Below, piece by piece: positions 19,198-25,213 of a stretch of 25,213 nt of DNA. The stretch lies in assembly GCA_003427395.1 (NCBI GenBank), contig BFEA01000879.1:263850-289062 (forward strand), in the 5' to 3' direction. The notes beneath the pieces were generated by a model. It saw nothing but the letters and a program-made list of their open reading frames with translations, was not told where the DNA came from and ran no database searches. The DNA comes from Chara braunii (taxonomy: Eukaryota > Streptophyta > Charophyceae > Charales > Characeae). Each line of letters starts with the position of its first letter. The first letter of the stretch is position 1. Both the position numbers and the translations under genes were made by a program.

Positions 19198-19230
19198 GGG
19201 CGAGGTCCCACTAGCAACGGGATAGGATAG
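19195..19230. mobile_element. Partial MITE, family 2, single end
   Basis: GGGGCGAGGTCCCACTAGCAA begins directly after the preceding element's right end, forming a second tight palindrome across 19176-19217. No matching right arm is seen nearby, so this is a truncated or rearranged copy. Confidence 0.65.
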
Positions 19231-20300
19231 AAACGAGTTTGTGGGGCAGCTAAGTGACCCAAGTCCTGCCATGCAGTACTCGTGATCCCGCGGTCAGTAT
19301 TTTACTTGTATTACCTGAAAAAGTAAGGAGATCTTTGTTCCCCTCCTCCTCTCCTTAACACTGGGCATGCCCGTTCAAAGAAAGCTTCCCGCCAGAATCT
19401 TTTCAATCGGTTGGGGGTGTGGCCAACCCCAAAGGAGGGTGGGGTCGGCCTTAGGCGCACTGGATAGAAGATTTTCAGTATTTTACTTGCTGTTGTGCAA
19501 TTTTCTCATTGGGTGGAGCGCTCCTTCCATCAGGGAGCATTTGGAGGGTGTCAGGATCAGTGCTGTAAGAAGTCAAGTTTAGCTTCTGATCCGACAGTGG
19601 GTAAACTGGAGAATTTTGTTGAGAAATGTGGATCCCAAAACTTTCCGATGTAGGAGGGCGCGGCGCTTTGTTAGGGGTACGTTTTGAGTTTGTGTACGTG
19701 GTGCGAAGTCCGTCATGGACGGCCCAACGGCGCTACACAAAATGGAAAGCTCGAGGACCCCTACCCCTACCGAAAAAGTTGCTGCGAAAATGAGTCGGCC
19801 TTTTGGATGTCTGCCCGTGGTGAAAATGGGCCGGGTTCCACTCTCTCCTGGCCGTTGGCAAATGCTGTGTCACCCATTTGGGGAGGCCAGCCCATACGGT
19901 GGTCCACAGGAATGCCCGTCACCGTGGAAGGCCAAGAAATCCCACCGCAGTCCTTGGGAAAGACCCATGGATTGCGTTCGTGTGGGGTCCGAGTTTGCTT
20001 TTCCGCCCCGTCTGACCCCTTGCCTTCTTTTTAGGGACTTTCATGTTTTTTCTCTTTTTGTGTATTGTGGGATCAGCGCCTTATTCCAGAAAATGTGGTG
20101 GTTACTTTGTTCACTGTTGTTGCAACCACCACCATCAGATCATTTGTTATCTGATGTCTGGGAACCACTCTTCCCTGATTTCAGGTGGGAGGTCTCTGTT
20201 TCCTTTTTTTTTTTTTTTGCCTTTCTCCTGTTTTCTCAGCCCAGAAATTCGTACTCAACCTGTCGTCCCGCTGCCACTCAGTGTCACACTGGATGCCACA
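19231..20300. other. No supported gene
   Basis: The longest frames (such as 19715-20524) have low-complexity Phe or Pro stretches and no recognisable domain. GCTTCTGATCCGACAGT at 19581-19597 is the inverse of 22092-22108 and resembles 21674-21688, so it may be a solitary terminal repeat of another element. Confidence 0.5.
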
Positions 20301-20488
20301 CTCCTATCCGACTGCTAATGGGACCTCGCCCCGGAGCCAGAAAACGGGTCTGGCGTCCCTCACATAAAGGCAGAGTTCAAAATATGATTCTGGCAGATGA
20401 CACCATCCACTACATATGTATGATACACACACAACAGCTACAATGCGAGGCCAAAAATATTTCAGCTGTCACACCGTTGAGTTGCCTC

Positions 20489-20708
20489 GAACCACTAGTA
20501 CCTCGCCCAGTGTTGGGAAATTAGGGAAAACTGCCAGTTTTCCCAAACTCCTGAAAGTTCGGAGGCCGGGCCCGACGACGGCTGCCATTGATAAATCTGA
20601 TCGGCGGCAGTGGTTTTGTTCGGCCATCCGAAAAGGTCAGCGGCCCACCCGAGGCCCGCCCCACCCGAGGCCCGCTATTTTCCCATGCGGCAAAGGTACT
20701 AGTGGTTC
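20489..20708. mobile_element. 220-bp palindrome-ended insert in a family-2-related repeat
   Basis: GAACCACTAGTACCT at 20489-20503 and its exact complement at 20694-20708 are the ends. Outside them the flanks CACCGTTGAGTTGCCTC and AAACGGTGCAAGTGGGAC match the contiguous sequence at 18823-18858. This copy therefore either gained the 220 bp or the other lost it. The interior is GC-rich with CCCACCCGAGGCCCGC repeats. Confidence 0.7.
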
Positions 20709-20796
20709 CAAACGGTGCAAGTGGGACATGGTCCCAGGGTCGGAGGGAAGTGCCCCGGAAGTACTGCAGGCAGGGCTTCCACCCGTGGTTTAAGCG

Positions 20797-20889
20797 CCTG
20801 AATCTGGATGTTCACGCTGCATAGGTGCAGAAAAGCAGATGAATGGCCAATTTTCTGCCCCTCGTTCCCGAAAGAAGTCCAGATTCAGG
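20797..20889. mobile_element. MITE family 2, core hairpin only
   Basis: CCTGAATCTGGA (20797-20808) and its complement TCCAGATTCAGG (20878-20889) surround GTGCAGAAAAGCAG, as in the full copies. The right outer arm is partly kept (CAGTGGGACCTCTCCCCC), but the left outer arm is missing. Confidence 0.7.
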
Positions 20890-20951
20890 CTGTACGCGCG
20901 GTCCTTTCTCCCAGTGGGACCTCTCCCCCGTTTCCACGTACACAATGAACG

Positions 20952-21058
20952 CTACCGTCATCCCCCGAACACAACGCACCGTCATAATGGCTGTAACGTA
21001 CCGGAAAGTTTGTATACATTCATTATTAGGGTGCGTTGTGTTCGGGGGAAGAGGGTAG
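20952..21058. mobile_element. Palindromic MITE, family 1
   Basis: A 107-bp inverted repeat. The left arm reads CTACCGTCATCCCCCGAACA, then CAACGCACCGTCATAATGG; the right arm carries the complement, ending GTTCGGGGGAAGAGGGTAG. Same architecture as 1506-1616. Confidence 0.85.
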
Positions 21059-21156
21059 GGAGGAAGCGTCGTTCGTGACTGTGTACAAGCGGTAGTTCTG
21101 GAAAAGGAAAAAAAAGTCTCGTGAATGTGTTACAGGCAATAGTTTGTTTGTGTACA

Positions 21157-21333
21157 GGGGCGAGGTCCCACTCGCAATAGCAAAGAGGATTGGATAAATA
21201 TCCTGAATCTGGACGTGTTTTAAGCAGAGATGCAGAAAAGCAGTTCCATCGCCACATTCTGCACCTTTCCACGAACAAGTCCAGATTCAAGCGTTCAATC
21301 CAATCCTCTTTGCTACTAGTGGGACCTCGCCCC
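21157..21333. mobile_element. Palindromic MITE, family 2, most complete copy
   Basis: A 177-bp hairpin with ends GGGGCGAGGTCCCACT and AGTGGGACCTCGCCCC. The arms share AGCAAAGAGGATTGGAT and GAATCTGGAC; the loop region includes GCAGAGATGCAGAAAAGCAG. No clear target duplication (left flank TGTACA, right flank AGGGAA). Confidence 0.88.
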
Positions 21334-21364
21334 AGGGAATACTTCCGGTCCTATTCAGTCATGG

Positions 21365-21393
21365 CGAGGGAGCATTCTATTCGGGTGAAGAGG
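21365..21393. mobile_element. MITE family 1, right end only
   Basis: GCATTCTATTCGGGTGAAGA matches the right arm of the copy at 1506-1616 (GCATCCTATTCGGGTGAAGA). No left arm is nearby. Confidence 0.65.
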
Positions 21394-21427
21394 TTAATCC
21401 TCTGCCTTTTTCTTTTTTTTTTTAAAA

Positions 21428-21500
21428 AGCTATATTCTTCTCTCATCTATCTCATTTTTCTTGCTACCTTTAGTACTCATCTATCTCATCCTCTCACTTA
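21428..21500. repeat. Dispersed AAGCTATATTCTTCTCTCA repeat
   Basis: Begins AAGCTATATTCTTCTCTCAT and ends CTATCTCATCCTCTCACTTA. It is the uninterrupted relative of the LINE target (15363-15389 plus 18253-18305). Its 5' part is also shared with 22436-22510 and 24310-24377, although those continue differently (CACCTCACACTACC, then TTGTAGGCATACG). Confidence 0.7.
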
Positions 21501-22415
21501 GGGTCTGATCCCACCACTACACTACAGCCCAGTTACAGTGTAGTTTTTTTTTTTGATCCCACCACTTTCCGACTTCGTCGTGGCCGCCGAAATATTTTGC
21601 CATACTTTCGTTTGGGTGTGTGGTGGCAGCACGTCTGCGAAGGGTGCAAGCATAGTTACTACAATTTTTGGGGCTGATCCGACAGTACTTCAAACCTAAG
21701 AGAACATAAAAGAAACTGGAAAGTCGGGGCCGGACCGTTAGGGTCGTGATACAAAAACGGGACCCGACAGTGCTGTCGAAAAAGGAGCTCTCGCTACAGC
21801 ACCGCCGCTTTTATGTGGGCGCCTGCGTTTTTTTTTTTTTTGTGCGGCCGGTACCGGGTGTCTCATTGGCCCGAAGTGGCAGTAAAAAAAAAAGAAAACT
21901 TTGCCATCTTTTTAGCTGCAGAGACCGTGGTCGGCTCTCTTGCAAATCGAGACAATATATTGCGGAATGGAAACCGCGCGAGCTGCCACGACACCCAACC
22001 TCCGAATGGACCTCCGACGGGGCCGCCACTCCCTGCGACTGCGGAAAGTAGTGGGATCCCATGAAAATGCAAAAAGTACTTGACGTAAGTACTGTCGGAT
22101 CAGAAGCTTTGTGTAGACCGTGAGGGCATCTCTGCAGCGAAAAAGAGGGAGCAATTTTTATTATTATTTTTTTCCTCTTTCGTCCGTTTGCAGCATGAGG
22201 AATGTCCGTGGACCACACTGTTGTGTGGCATTTCGGTTGGCGAAAACGTCCGCCCTCTGCAACAGCCCACAAAGAACCGCCGGGGGTTCAGGAAAAGCAC
22301 CGAAGAAGTCGCCCTGGTGGGATCCAATTTTTCTTTTCCGTCCCGCCACGGCTGCTGACATCTTTGTAGTGCTTTTTGGCGACTACAGTCCTAGTGTAGT
22401 GGTGGGATCAGACCC
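21501..22415. mobile_element. 915-bp TIR element with TTA target duplications (PIF/Harbinger-like)
   Basis: Perfect 24-bp terminal inverted repeats begin GGGTCTGATCCCACCACTAC at 21501 and end with the complement at 22415. TTA stands directly outside both ends (21498-21500 and 22416-22418). A 3-bp TTA duplication with TIRs starting GG fits the PIF/Harbinger and Tourist group. The interior has further interleaved inverted repeats (GATCCCACCACTTTCCG near 21555 inverted near 22042-22058; CTGATCCGACAGTACTT near 21674 inverted near 22088-22105). No transposase is recognised, so it is non-autonomous. Short ORFs in it are not called. Confidence 0.8.
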
Positions 22416-22435
22416 TTAGTGTATTCGAAGAAAAA

Positions 22436-22510
22436 AGCTACGTTCTTCTCTCAATTTCACCTCACACTACCTGCCTACCACTACTCCTAATTGTAGGCAT
22501 ACGTACGGGG
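22436..22510. repeat. Dispersed AAGCTA-TTCTTCTCTCA repeat, second type
   Basis: AAGCTACGTTCTTCTCTCAA followed by TTTCACCTCACACTACC and TTGTAGGCATACG. Near-identical to 24310-24377; the 5' part is shared with 21428-21445. Confidence 0.8.
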
Positions 22511-22522
22511 TTAGCAGCGCAG

Positions 22523-22538
22523 CCTCTGCAGAGGATTG
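22523..22538. repeat. Target-site duplication of the U6 retrocopy, left copy
   Basis: CCTCTGCAGAGGATTG here and at 22636-22651, perfect over 16 bp, directly bordering the U6 sequence. The first 12 bases are themselves a palindrome. Confidence 0.85.
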
Positions 22539-22635
22539 GACCATTTCTCGATTTATGCGTGTCATCCTTGCGCAGGGGCCATGCTAATCTTCTCTTCTCT
22601 GTATCGTTCCAATTTTAACGGATGTCCCGAAGGAC
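22539..22635 (-). pseudogene. U6 snRNA retropseudogene
   Basis: The minus strand reads as nearly full-length plant-type U6: 5' stem-loop with CTTCGG, then AAAATTGGAACGATACAGAG, GATTAGCATGGCCCCTGCGC, AAGGATGACACGCATAAATC and GAGAAATGGTCC. A 5-nt duplication sits in the ACAGAGA-box region (ACAGAGAAGAGAAGATTAGC in place of ACAGAGAAGATTAGC), hitting the catalytic box. No T-run terminator follows the 3' end, and no plant U6 promoter elements are evident upstream. It is flanked by 16-bp direct repeats (22523-22538 and 22636-22651), as expected for LINE-mediated retroposition. Not expected to be a functional snRNA gene. Confidence 0.9.
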
Positions 22636-22651
22636 CCTCTGCAGAGGATTG
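22636..22651. repeat. Target-site duplication of the U6 retrocopy, right copy
   Basis: Second perfect 16-bp copy of the direct repeat at 22523-22538. Confidence 0.85.
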
Positions 22652-22707
22652 CTACAGCACACGTGCGTCCTTTGAGCTTGCTGGCTGAAGAGGCCACGTG
22701 TAAACCA

Positions 22708-23010
22708 CAACCGGTGGGCATCCTCGTCCTCGTGTATACAGCTGTGTTGTCCTACCGGTTAGTGTAGTAGTCCAGCGATAGTCGGGGAGCGCAACCAGTC
22801 GGGATCCTCGGATATACAGATGTGTTGTGCTACTGTAGTAAGTGCAATGATTGTCCGCGACTGCAACCAGTCGGGACTTCTTGTAAATAATAAACGGGAC
22901 TTCTTGTAAATAATAAATAAATACTTCTTGTAAATATAAATAATATAATAAATAAATAAATAAATACAGTCGCGTTGTGTCGTCTGTGCAGTGATCGTCG
23001 AGTGCCGCGA
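22708..23010. repeat. Degenerate tandem repeat, 72-84 bp period, with A/T-rich insert
   Basis: Units begin CAACCRGTSGGG at 22708, 22792 and 22864 and share TATACAG-TGTGTTGT, then GTAGTAAGTGCAATGAT. The third unit is expanded by CTTCTTGTAAATAATAAA copies and an (AATA)n stretch (about 22885-22968) before resuming ACAGTCGCGTTGTGTCGTCTGTGCAGTGATCGTC-like sequence. Confidence 0.75.
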
Positions 23011-23305
23011 ACGTCGATAACGCCAGAAGGACGCCTTGTCAGACCAGACAGGCTATTGAATTGGGGTCTCGGCGCACCATTCCGGGGGCAAGGTGCCACT
23101 TGCGCAAATGAGGAGATTTCGGCCGTTGATCTTCGTTATCTACTGTCAGTATCTCTTAATTCGTGCGAGTGCGACCTAGCACCGGGAATGTGCCAAATGC
23201 AGCTACAACGTCCCAGGTTCTGCTATTTGGGGGAGGACGGGTAGATGAACGCAATTCCTGAACTAGAGAGGGCCAGCCAATTCCACGATGATATCTCAAG
23301 AAAGA
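23011..23305. other. No supported feature
   Basis: An 89-codon plus-strand frame at 22975-23244 and a shorter minus frame are present, neither with recognisable content. Confidence 0.5.
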
Positions 23306-23382
23306 CCATTGCCCTCTCTCACGCGCGCACGTGCATGCATGCATGCACGTAGTAGCGAGCACTCACGCGGCCAGCACTGCGG
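23306..23382. repeat. 77-bp direct repeat, first copy
   Basis: CCATTGCCCTCTCTCACGCG to CCAGCACTGCGG, repeated at 23474-23550 with one mismatch. It contains the 22-bp perfect palindrome built from CATGCATG flanked by CACGT and ACGTG. The second copy ends exactly at the sequencing adapter, so the duplication may be an assembly artefact. Confidence 0.9.
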
Positions 23383-23400
23383 ACCGCAACGCACCTACGC

Positions 23401-23402
<2 letters not shown>

Positions 23403-23466
<64 letters not shown>
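23403..23466. repeat. (CT)n microsatellite
   Basis: About 32 uninterrupted CT dinucleotides between the two 77-bp repeats. Further CT tracts occur at about 23614-23637 and 23685-23720. Confidence 0.95.
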
Positions 23467-23470
<4 letters not shown>

Positions 23471-23473
23471 GTG

Positions 23474-23550
23474 CCATTGCCCTCACTCACGCGCGCACGT
23501 GCATGCATGCATGCACGTAGTAGCGAGCACTCACGCGGCCAGCACTGCGG
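23474..23550. repeat. 77-bp direct repeat, second copy
   Basis: Near-identical to 23306-23382 and terminating at the adapter junction at 23551. Confidence 0.9.
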
Positions 23551-23588
23551 CTGTCTCTTATACACATCTAGATGTGTATAAGAGACAG
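23551..23588. other. Nextera junction adapter (assembly artefact)
   Basis: CTGTCTCTTATACACATCT followed directly by its complement AGATGTGTATAAGAGACAG. These are the two 19-bp Tn5 mosaic ends in the form produced at Nextera mate-pair circularisation junctions. It is synthetic, not genomic. The sequences on either side were joined during library making or assembly, and adjacency across it is unreliable. Confidence 0.97.
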
Positions 23589-23636
23589 AGGTAGGTAGTG
23601 TGACGTGCGACCAGTCTCTCTCTCTCTCGCTCTCTC

Positions 23637-23680
23637 TTATTTATTTCGTGACCGGCACGTCTACCGGTAGTCGCTCGGCC

Positions 23681-23732
<52 letters not shown>

Positions 23733-23775
23733 TATTTATTTCGTGACCTGCACGTCTGCCGGTAATCGGTCGGCC
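23637..23775. repeat. 44-bp direct repeats around a CT tract
   Basis: TTATTTATTTCGTGACCGGC to CTCGGCC at 23637-23680, and again at 23732-23775 with four mismatches, separated by CCACCC, (CT)n and CTTT repeats. Confidence 0.85.
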
Positions 23776-23915
23776 GAGAGGTGGGCCCTGGGCAGTATCA
23801 GTCGACGGAAGACGGATGTCCCGAGTGCTAAGCCTGAGTGCTATAGATAGGAGAACAGGGAGTGCGCCTAACAAATATTGGGCTTAGAATGGGAAGGGGG
23901 CTTCATCAGCGCGCA

Positions 23916-24029
23916 GGATACCACCAAAAAAAGAGAAAAAAAGAGTCTTTTTTTATTTTTATTTTTCTGGCGTAGTGTTTAGGATACCACCAAAAAAAAA
24001 AAAAAAAGAGTCTTATGGCGTAGTGTTTC
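23916..24029. repeat. Tandem duplication with A- and T-runs, two units
   Basis: GGATACCACCAAAAAAA to GAGTC, then TGGCGTAGTGTTT, starts at 23916 and again at 23982. The units differ in homopolymer length. Confidence 0.85.
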
Positions 24030-24039
24030 GTCATGGATG

Positions 24040-24078
24040 CCCTGCGCAAGGATGACACGCATAAATCGAGAAATGGTC
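24040..24078 (+). pseudogene. U6 snRNA 3'-half fragment
   Basis: CCCTGCGCAAGGATGACACG continuing to AAATGGTC is an exact match, over 39 nt, to the complement of the corresponding part of the U6 retrocopy at 22539-22635. The 5' half is missing, and the 3' end runs into unrelated sequence instead of a T-run. A 68-codon ORF overlapping it is therefore not a real gene. Confidence 0.9.
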
Positions 24079-24245
24079 ATGGATCTAGTGCATGAGAACG
24101 CGCGATCAGTTATTGCGCAATATACGCGTCCGCCTATTGGGATGTCCTTGGCTGCGTTTGACCGTAATCACGGGCAGATTCATATCACGATGGTTCTAGT
24201 GGGAGTGCGTGTCATGCTTCTGGGCGCACACATACGCCTCTGATT
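24079..24245 (+). other. Body sequence downstream of the U6 fragment
   Basis: About 165 bp without coding signature, ending CGCCTCTGATTTTTT and passing directly into a (TTTTA)n tail. It contains a weak relative of the CAGATTCAT repeat from 12010-12440. U6 head, body and simple-sequence tail together resemble a chimeric retrosequence, but flanking duplications were not found. Confidence 0.4.
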
Positions 24246-24309
24246 TTTTATTTTATTTTATTTTATTTTATTTTATTTTATTATTATTATTTTTTTACTT
24301 TTTTTTTTT
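24246..24309. repeat. (TTTTA)n and T-rich microsatellite
   Basis: Eight or so TTTTA units followed by ATTATTATT and a T-run. Confidence 0.95.
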
Positions 24310-24377
24310 AAGCTATATTCTTCTCTCAATTTCACCTCACACTACCTACCTACCACTACTAATTGTAGGCATACGGG
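24310..24377. repeat. Dispersed AAGCTATATTCTTCTCTCA repeat, second type
   Basis: Near-identical to 22436-22510 (TTTCACCTCACACTACC, then TTGTAGGCATACGGGG). Confidence 0.85.
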
Positions 24378-24655
24378 GAACCCCGTAGCAGCCAGAACCG
24401 TGTTCACGAGAGAACATGCGGGGGCTGCTCCCGACCTGCAGGTGGGCGATACCGGCTGGGGGACAGCCGGTAGCATCAGGGACCATGCCAACAGGACCAA
24501 TCCCTGTGCCTCCCCTCAGGTCCCCTCCCCTATGAACATCAGCAGACTCTGCTAAATGCCAATCGGGGTGCTGCGAGCCGATCGTCTATCTACAATTGTT
24601 TTATTTATTTATTTCATTTATTTTGTTGCCGGATTAGAACTCCCGACCGACTACC
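24378..24655. other. GC-rich, hairpin-containing non-coding segment
   Basis: Holds a perfect 9-bp stem with a 5-base loop at 24450-24472 (TACCGGCTG, GGGGA, CAGCCGGTA). Other short pairings include GTGTTC and GAACAT around CACGAGA, and GCAGCC with GGCTGC enclosing them. No known structured RNA is recognised. An AT-rich run (24598-24628) follows. Confidence 0.4.
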
Positions 24656-24762
24656 TGTCTTCCCCCGAATACAACGTACGGTCATTATAACTGTATGTAT
24701 TTCAGGCATCTTTCAGTCTAGATACAGCTATAATGATCGTCCGTTGTATTCGGGGGAAGAAG
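24656..24762. mobile_element. Palindromic MITE, family 1
   Basis: CTTCCCCCGAATACAACG near 24659 and its complement ending at 24759. The inner arms share CGGTCATTATAACTGTAT and its counterpart. Same architecture as 1506-1616 and 20952-21058. Confidence 0.88.
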
Positions 24763-24792
24763 CCAACGTTCATGGGTGTGCCAACTGAGTCC

Positions 24793-25014
24793 TCTTCACC
24801 CCCGAATAAAACGCCCGGTCGTTATCGCAGCTGCATCTGGAGTTAAAGGTGCCCTATACTGACCAAGTCCCACTTACCCGAATGATCGATTTCCGACCGC
24901 AGATTTGGAAGATCAACGACCAGAAATCAACGATCAGCGTAAGTGGGACTTGGCCCCCGGATGCACTTATACTGACCGATGACCGGGCGTTCTATTCGGC
25001 GGAAGACGGGTAGG
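24793..25014. mobile_element. MITE family 1 copy containing an inner palindrome
   Basis: Outer arms: CTCTTCACCCCCGAATAAAA, then CGCCCGGTC on the left, and the complement ending GAAGACGGGTAG on the right. Inside, CCAAGTCCCACTTAC at 24863-24877 is perfectly inverted at 24939-24953, enclosing CGATCATT-like half-repeats. TATACTGACC occurs just outside both inner ends (24856-24865 and 24968-24977), suggesting insertion of one palindromic element into another. Confidence 0.8.
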
Positions 25015-25084
25015 CCCGTTGGTACTTCACCATATTCCTCCTCCCCCCCTCCCCCCCCACCCAAAGTGTCACACACATCGTCAG

Positions 25085-25108
25085 CCCCGAATAGAACGGG
25101 GGTCTTCC
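25085..25108. mobile_element. MITE family 1, single end
   Basis: CCCCGAATAGAACGGGGGTCTTCC resembles a family 1 terminus, cut off from a partner by the adapter 13 bp later. Confidence 0.5.
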
Positions 25109-25120
25109 TCTGTCTATGTG

Positions 25121-25158
25121 CTGTCTCTTATACACATCTAGATGTGTATAAGAGACAG
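25121..25158. other. Nextera junction adapter (assembly artefact), second copy
   Basis: Identical to 23551-23588: mosaic end CTGTCTCTTATACACATCT joined to its complement. The sequence after it is not reliably adjacent to the sequence before it. Confidence 0.97.
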
Positions 25159-25213
25159 GACTCAGCCTAAGCTCTCCGACAAGTTGGTGAGGTGGTCCGC
25201 TTTCCTTGACACA
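25159..25213 (+). pseudogene. Fragment of chromovirus RNase H, another copy
   Basis: 55 bp matching 8452-8506 with two mismatches (CAGCC for CATCC, CCGAC for CCAAC), encoding the PKLSNKLVRWSAFLDT-like segment. It starts exactly at the adapter end, so it was joined here artificially from a different element copy. Confidence 0.9.

Noticed and set aside
23310-23590. ORFs encoding Ser/Leu runs followed by SYTHLDVYKRQ.
   Set aside because: They translate the (CT)n tract and the Nextera adapter; the SYTHLDVYKRQ string is a known adapter-derived artefact, not protein. The same string appears at 25121-25158.
24079-24200. Possible Pol III A and B boxes (TGGATCTAGTG and GGTTCTAGTGG) in the body after the U6 fragment.
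   Set aside because: Neither matches the consensus well and the spacing of about 110 bp is too large for a tRNA-type promoter.
24037-24243. 68-codon ORF.
   Set aside because: Its start is a U6 snRNA fragment, so the frame is incidental.

Overview
This looks like nuclear, repeat-dense DNA from a green-lineage (streptophyte) eukaryote. The evidence is a degenerate Ty3/gypsy chromovirus primed by initiator-Met tRNA, an L1-type LINE with a CCHC-like C-terminal zinc motif, and two U6 snRNA-derived sequences whose 3' half reads like plant U6. A charophyte or other plant with a large genome would fit, but the species cannot be fixed from the sequence. I see no intact housekeeping gene, tRNA, rRNA, operon or CRISPR.

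Layout. 1-2160: a broken copy of an unrecognised protein (542-1095), a 111-bp palindromic MITE (1506-1616) and a small T-rich inverted repeat. 2160-11345: a foldback element split by a full-length, dead chromovirus (LTRs 2560-3646 and 10125-11208; gag, protease, RT, RNase H, integrase and chromodomain all recognisable and all broken). 11350-15390: mostly unassigned low-copy sequence, holding on the minus strand a 177-codon intact ORF (13124-13657) that is a paralogue of the broken copy at 542-1095. 15390-18252: a 5'-truncated LINE on the minus strand with a 12-bp target-site duplication. 18253-22415: a nest of palindromic MITEs and foldbacks of at least three families, ending in a 915-bp TIR element with TTA target duplications. 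22416-25213: a U6 retropseudogene with 16-bp flanking repeats, a second U6 fragment, microsatellites, more MITEs, and two Illumina Nextera junction adapters.

Assembly quality. A perfect 38-bp Nextera junction (two inverted 19-bp mosaic ends) occurs at 23551-23588 and at 25121-25158. Contiguity across these points should not be trusted. The last 55 bp (25159-25213) are a near copy of the retrotransposon RNase H region at 8452-8506 and probably belong elsewhere.

Most promising novelty. The two-copy protein family (542-1095 plus strand, 13124-13657 minus strand) differs mainly at synonymous third positions in its best-conserved block, so it was maintained as a protein. It carries FPPYS-LLPFNEL and CSDC motifs that I do not recognise. 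The other points of interest are the palindromic MITE families, a dense array of TGACGTGGCA-like bZIP sites in the chromovirus LTR and leader, and the U6-derived retrosequences.
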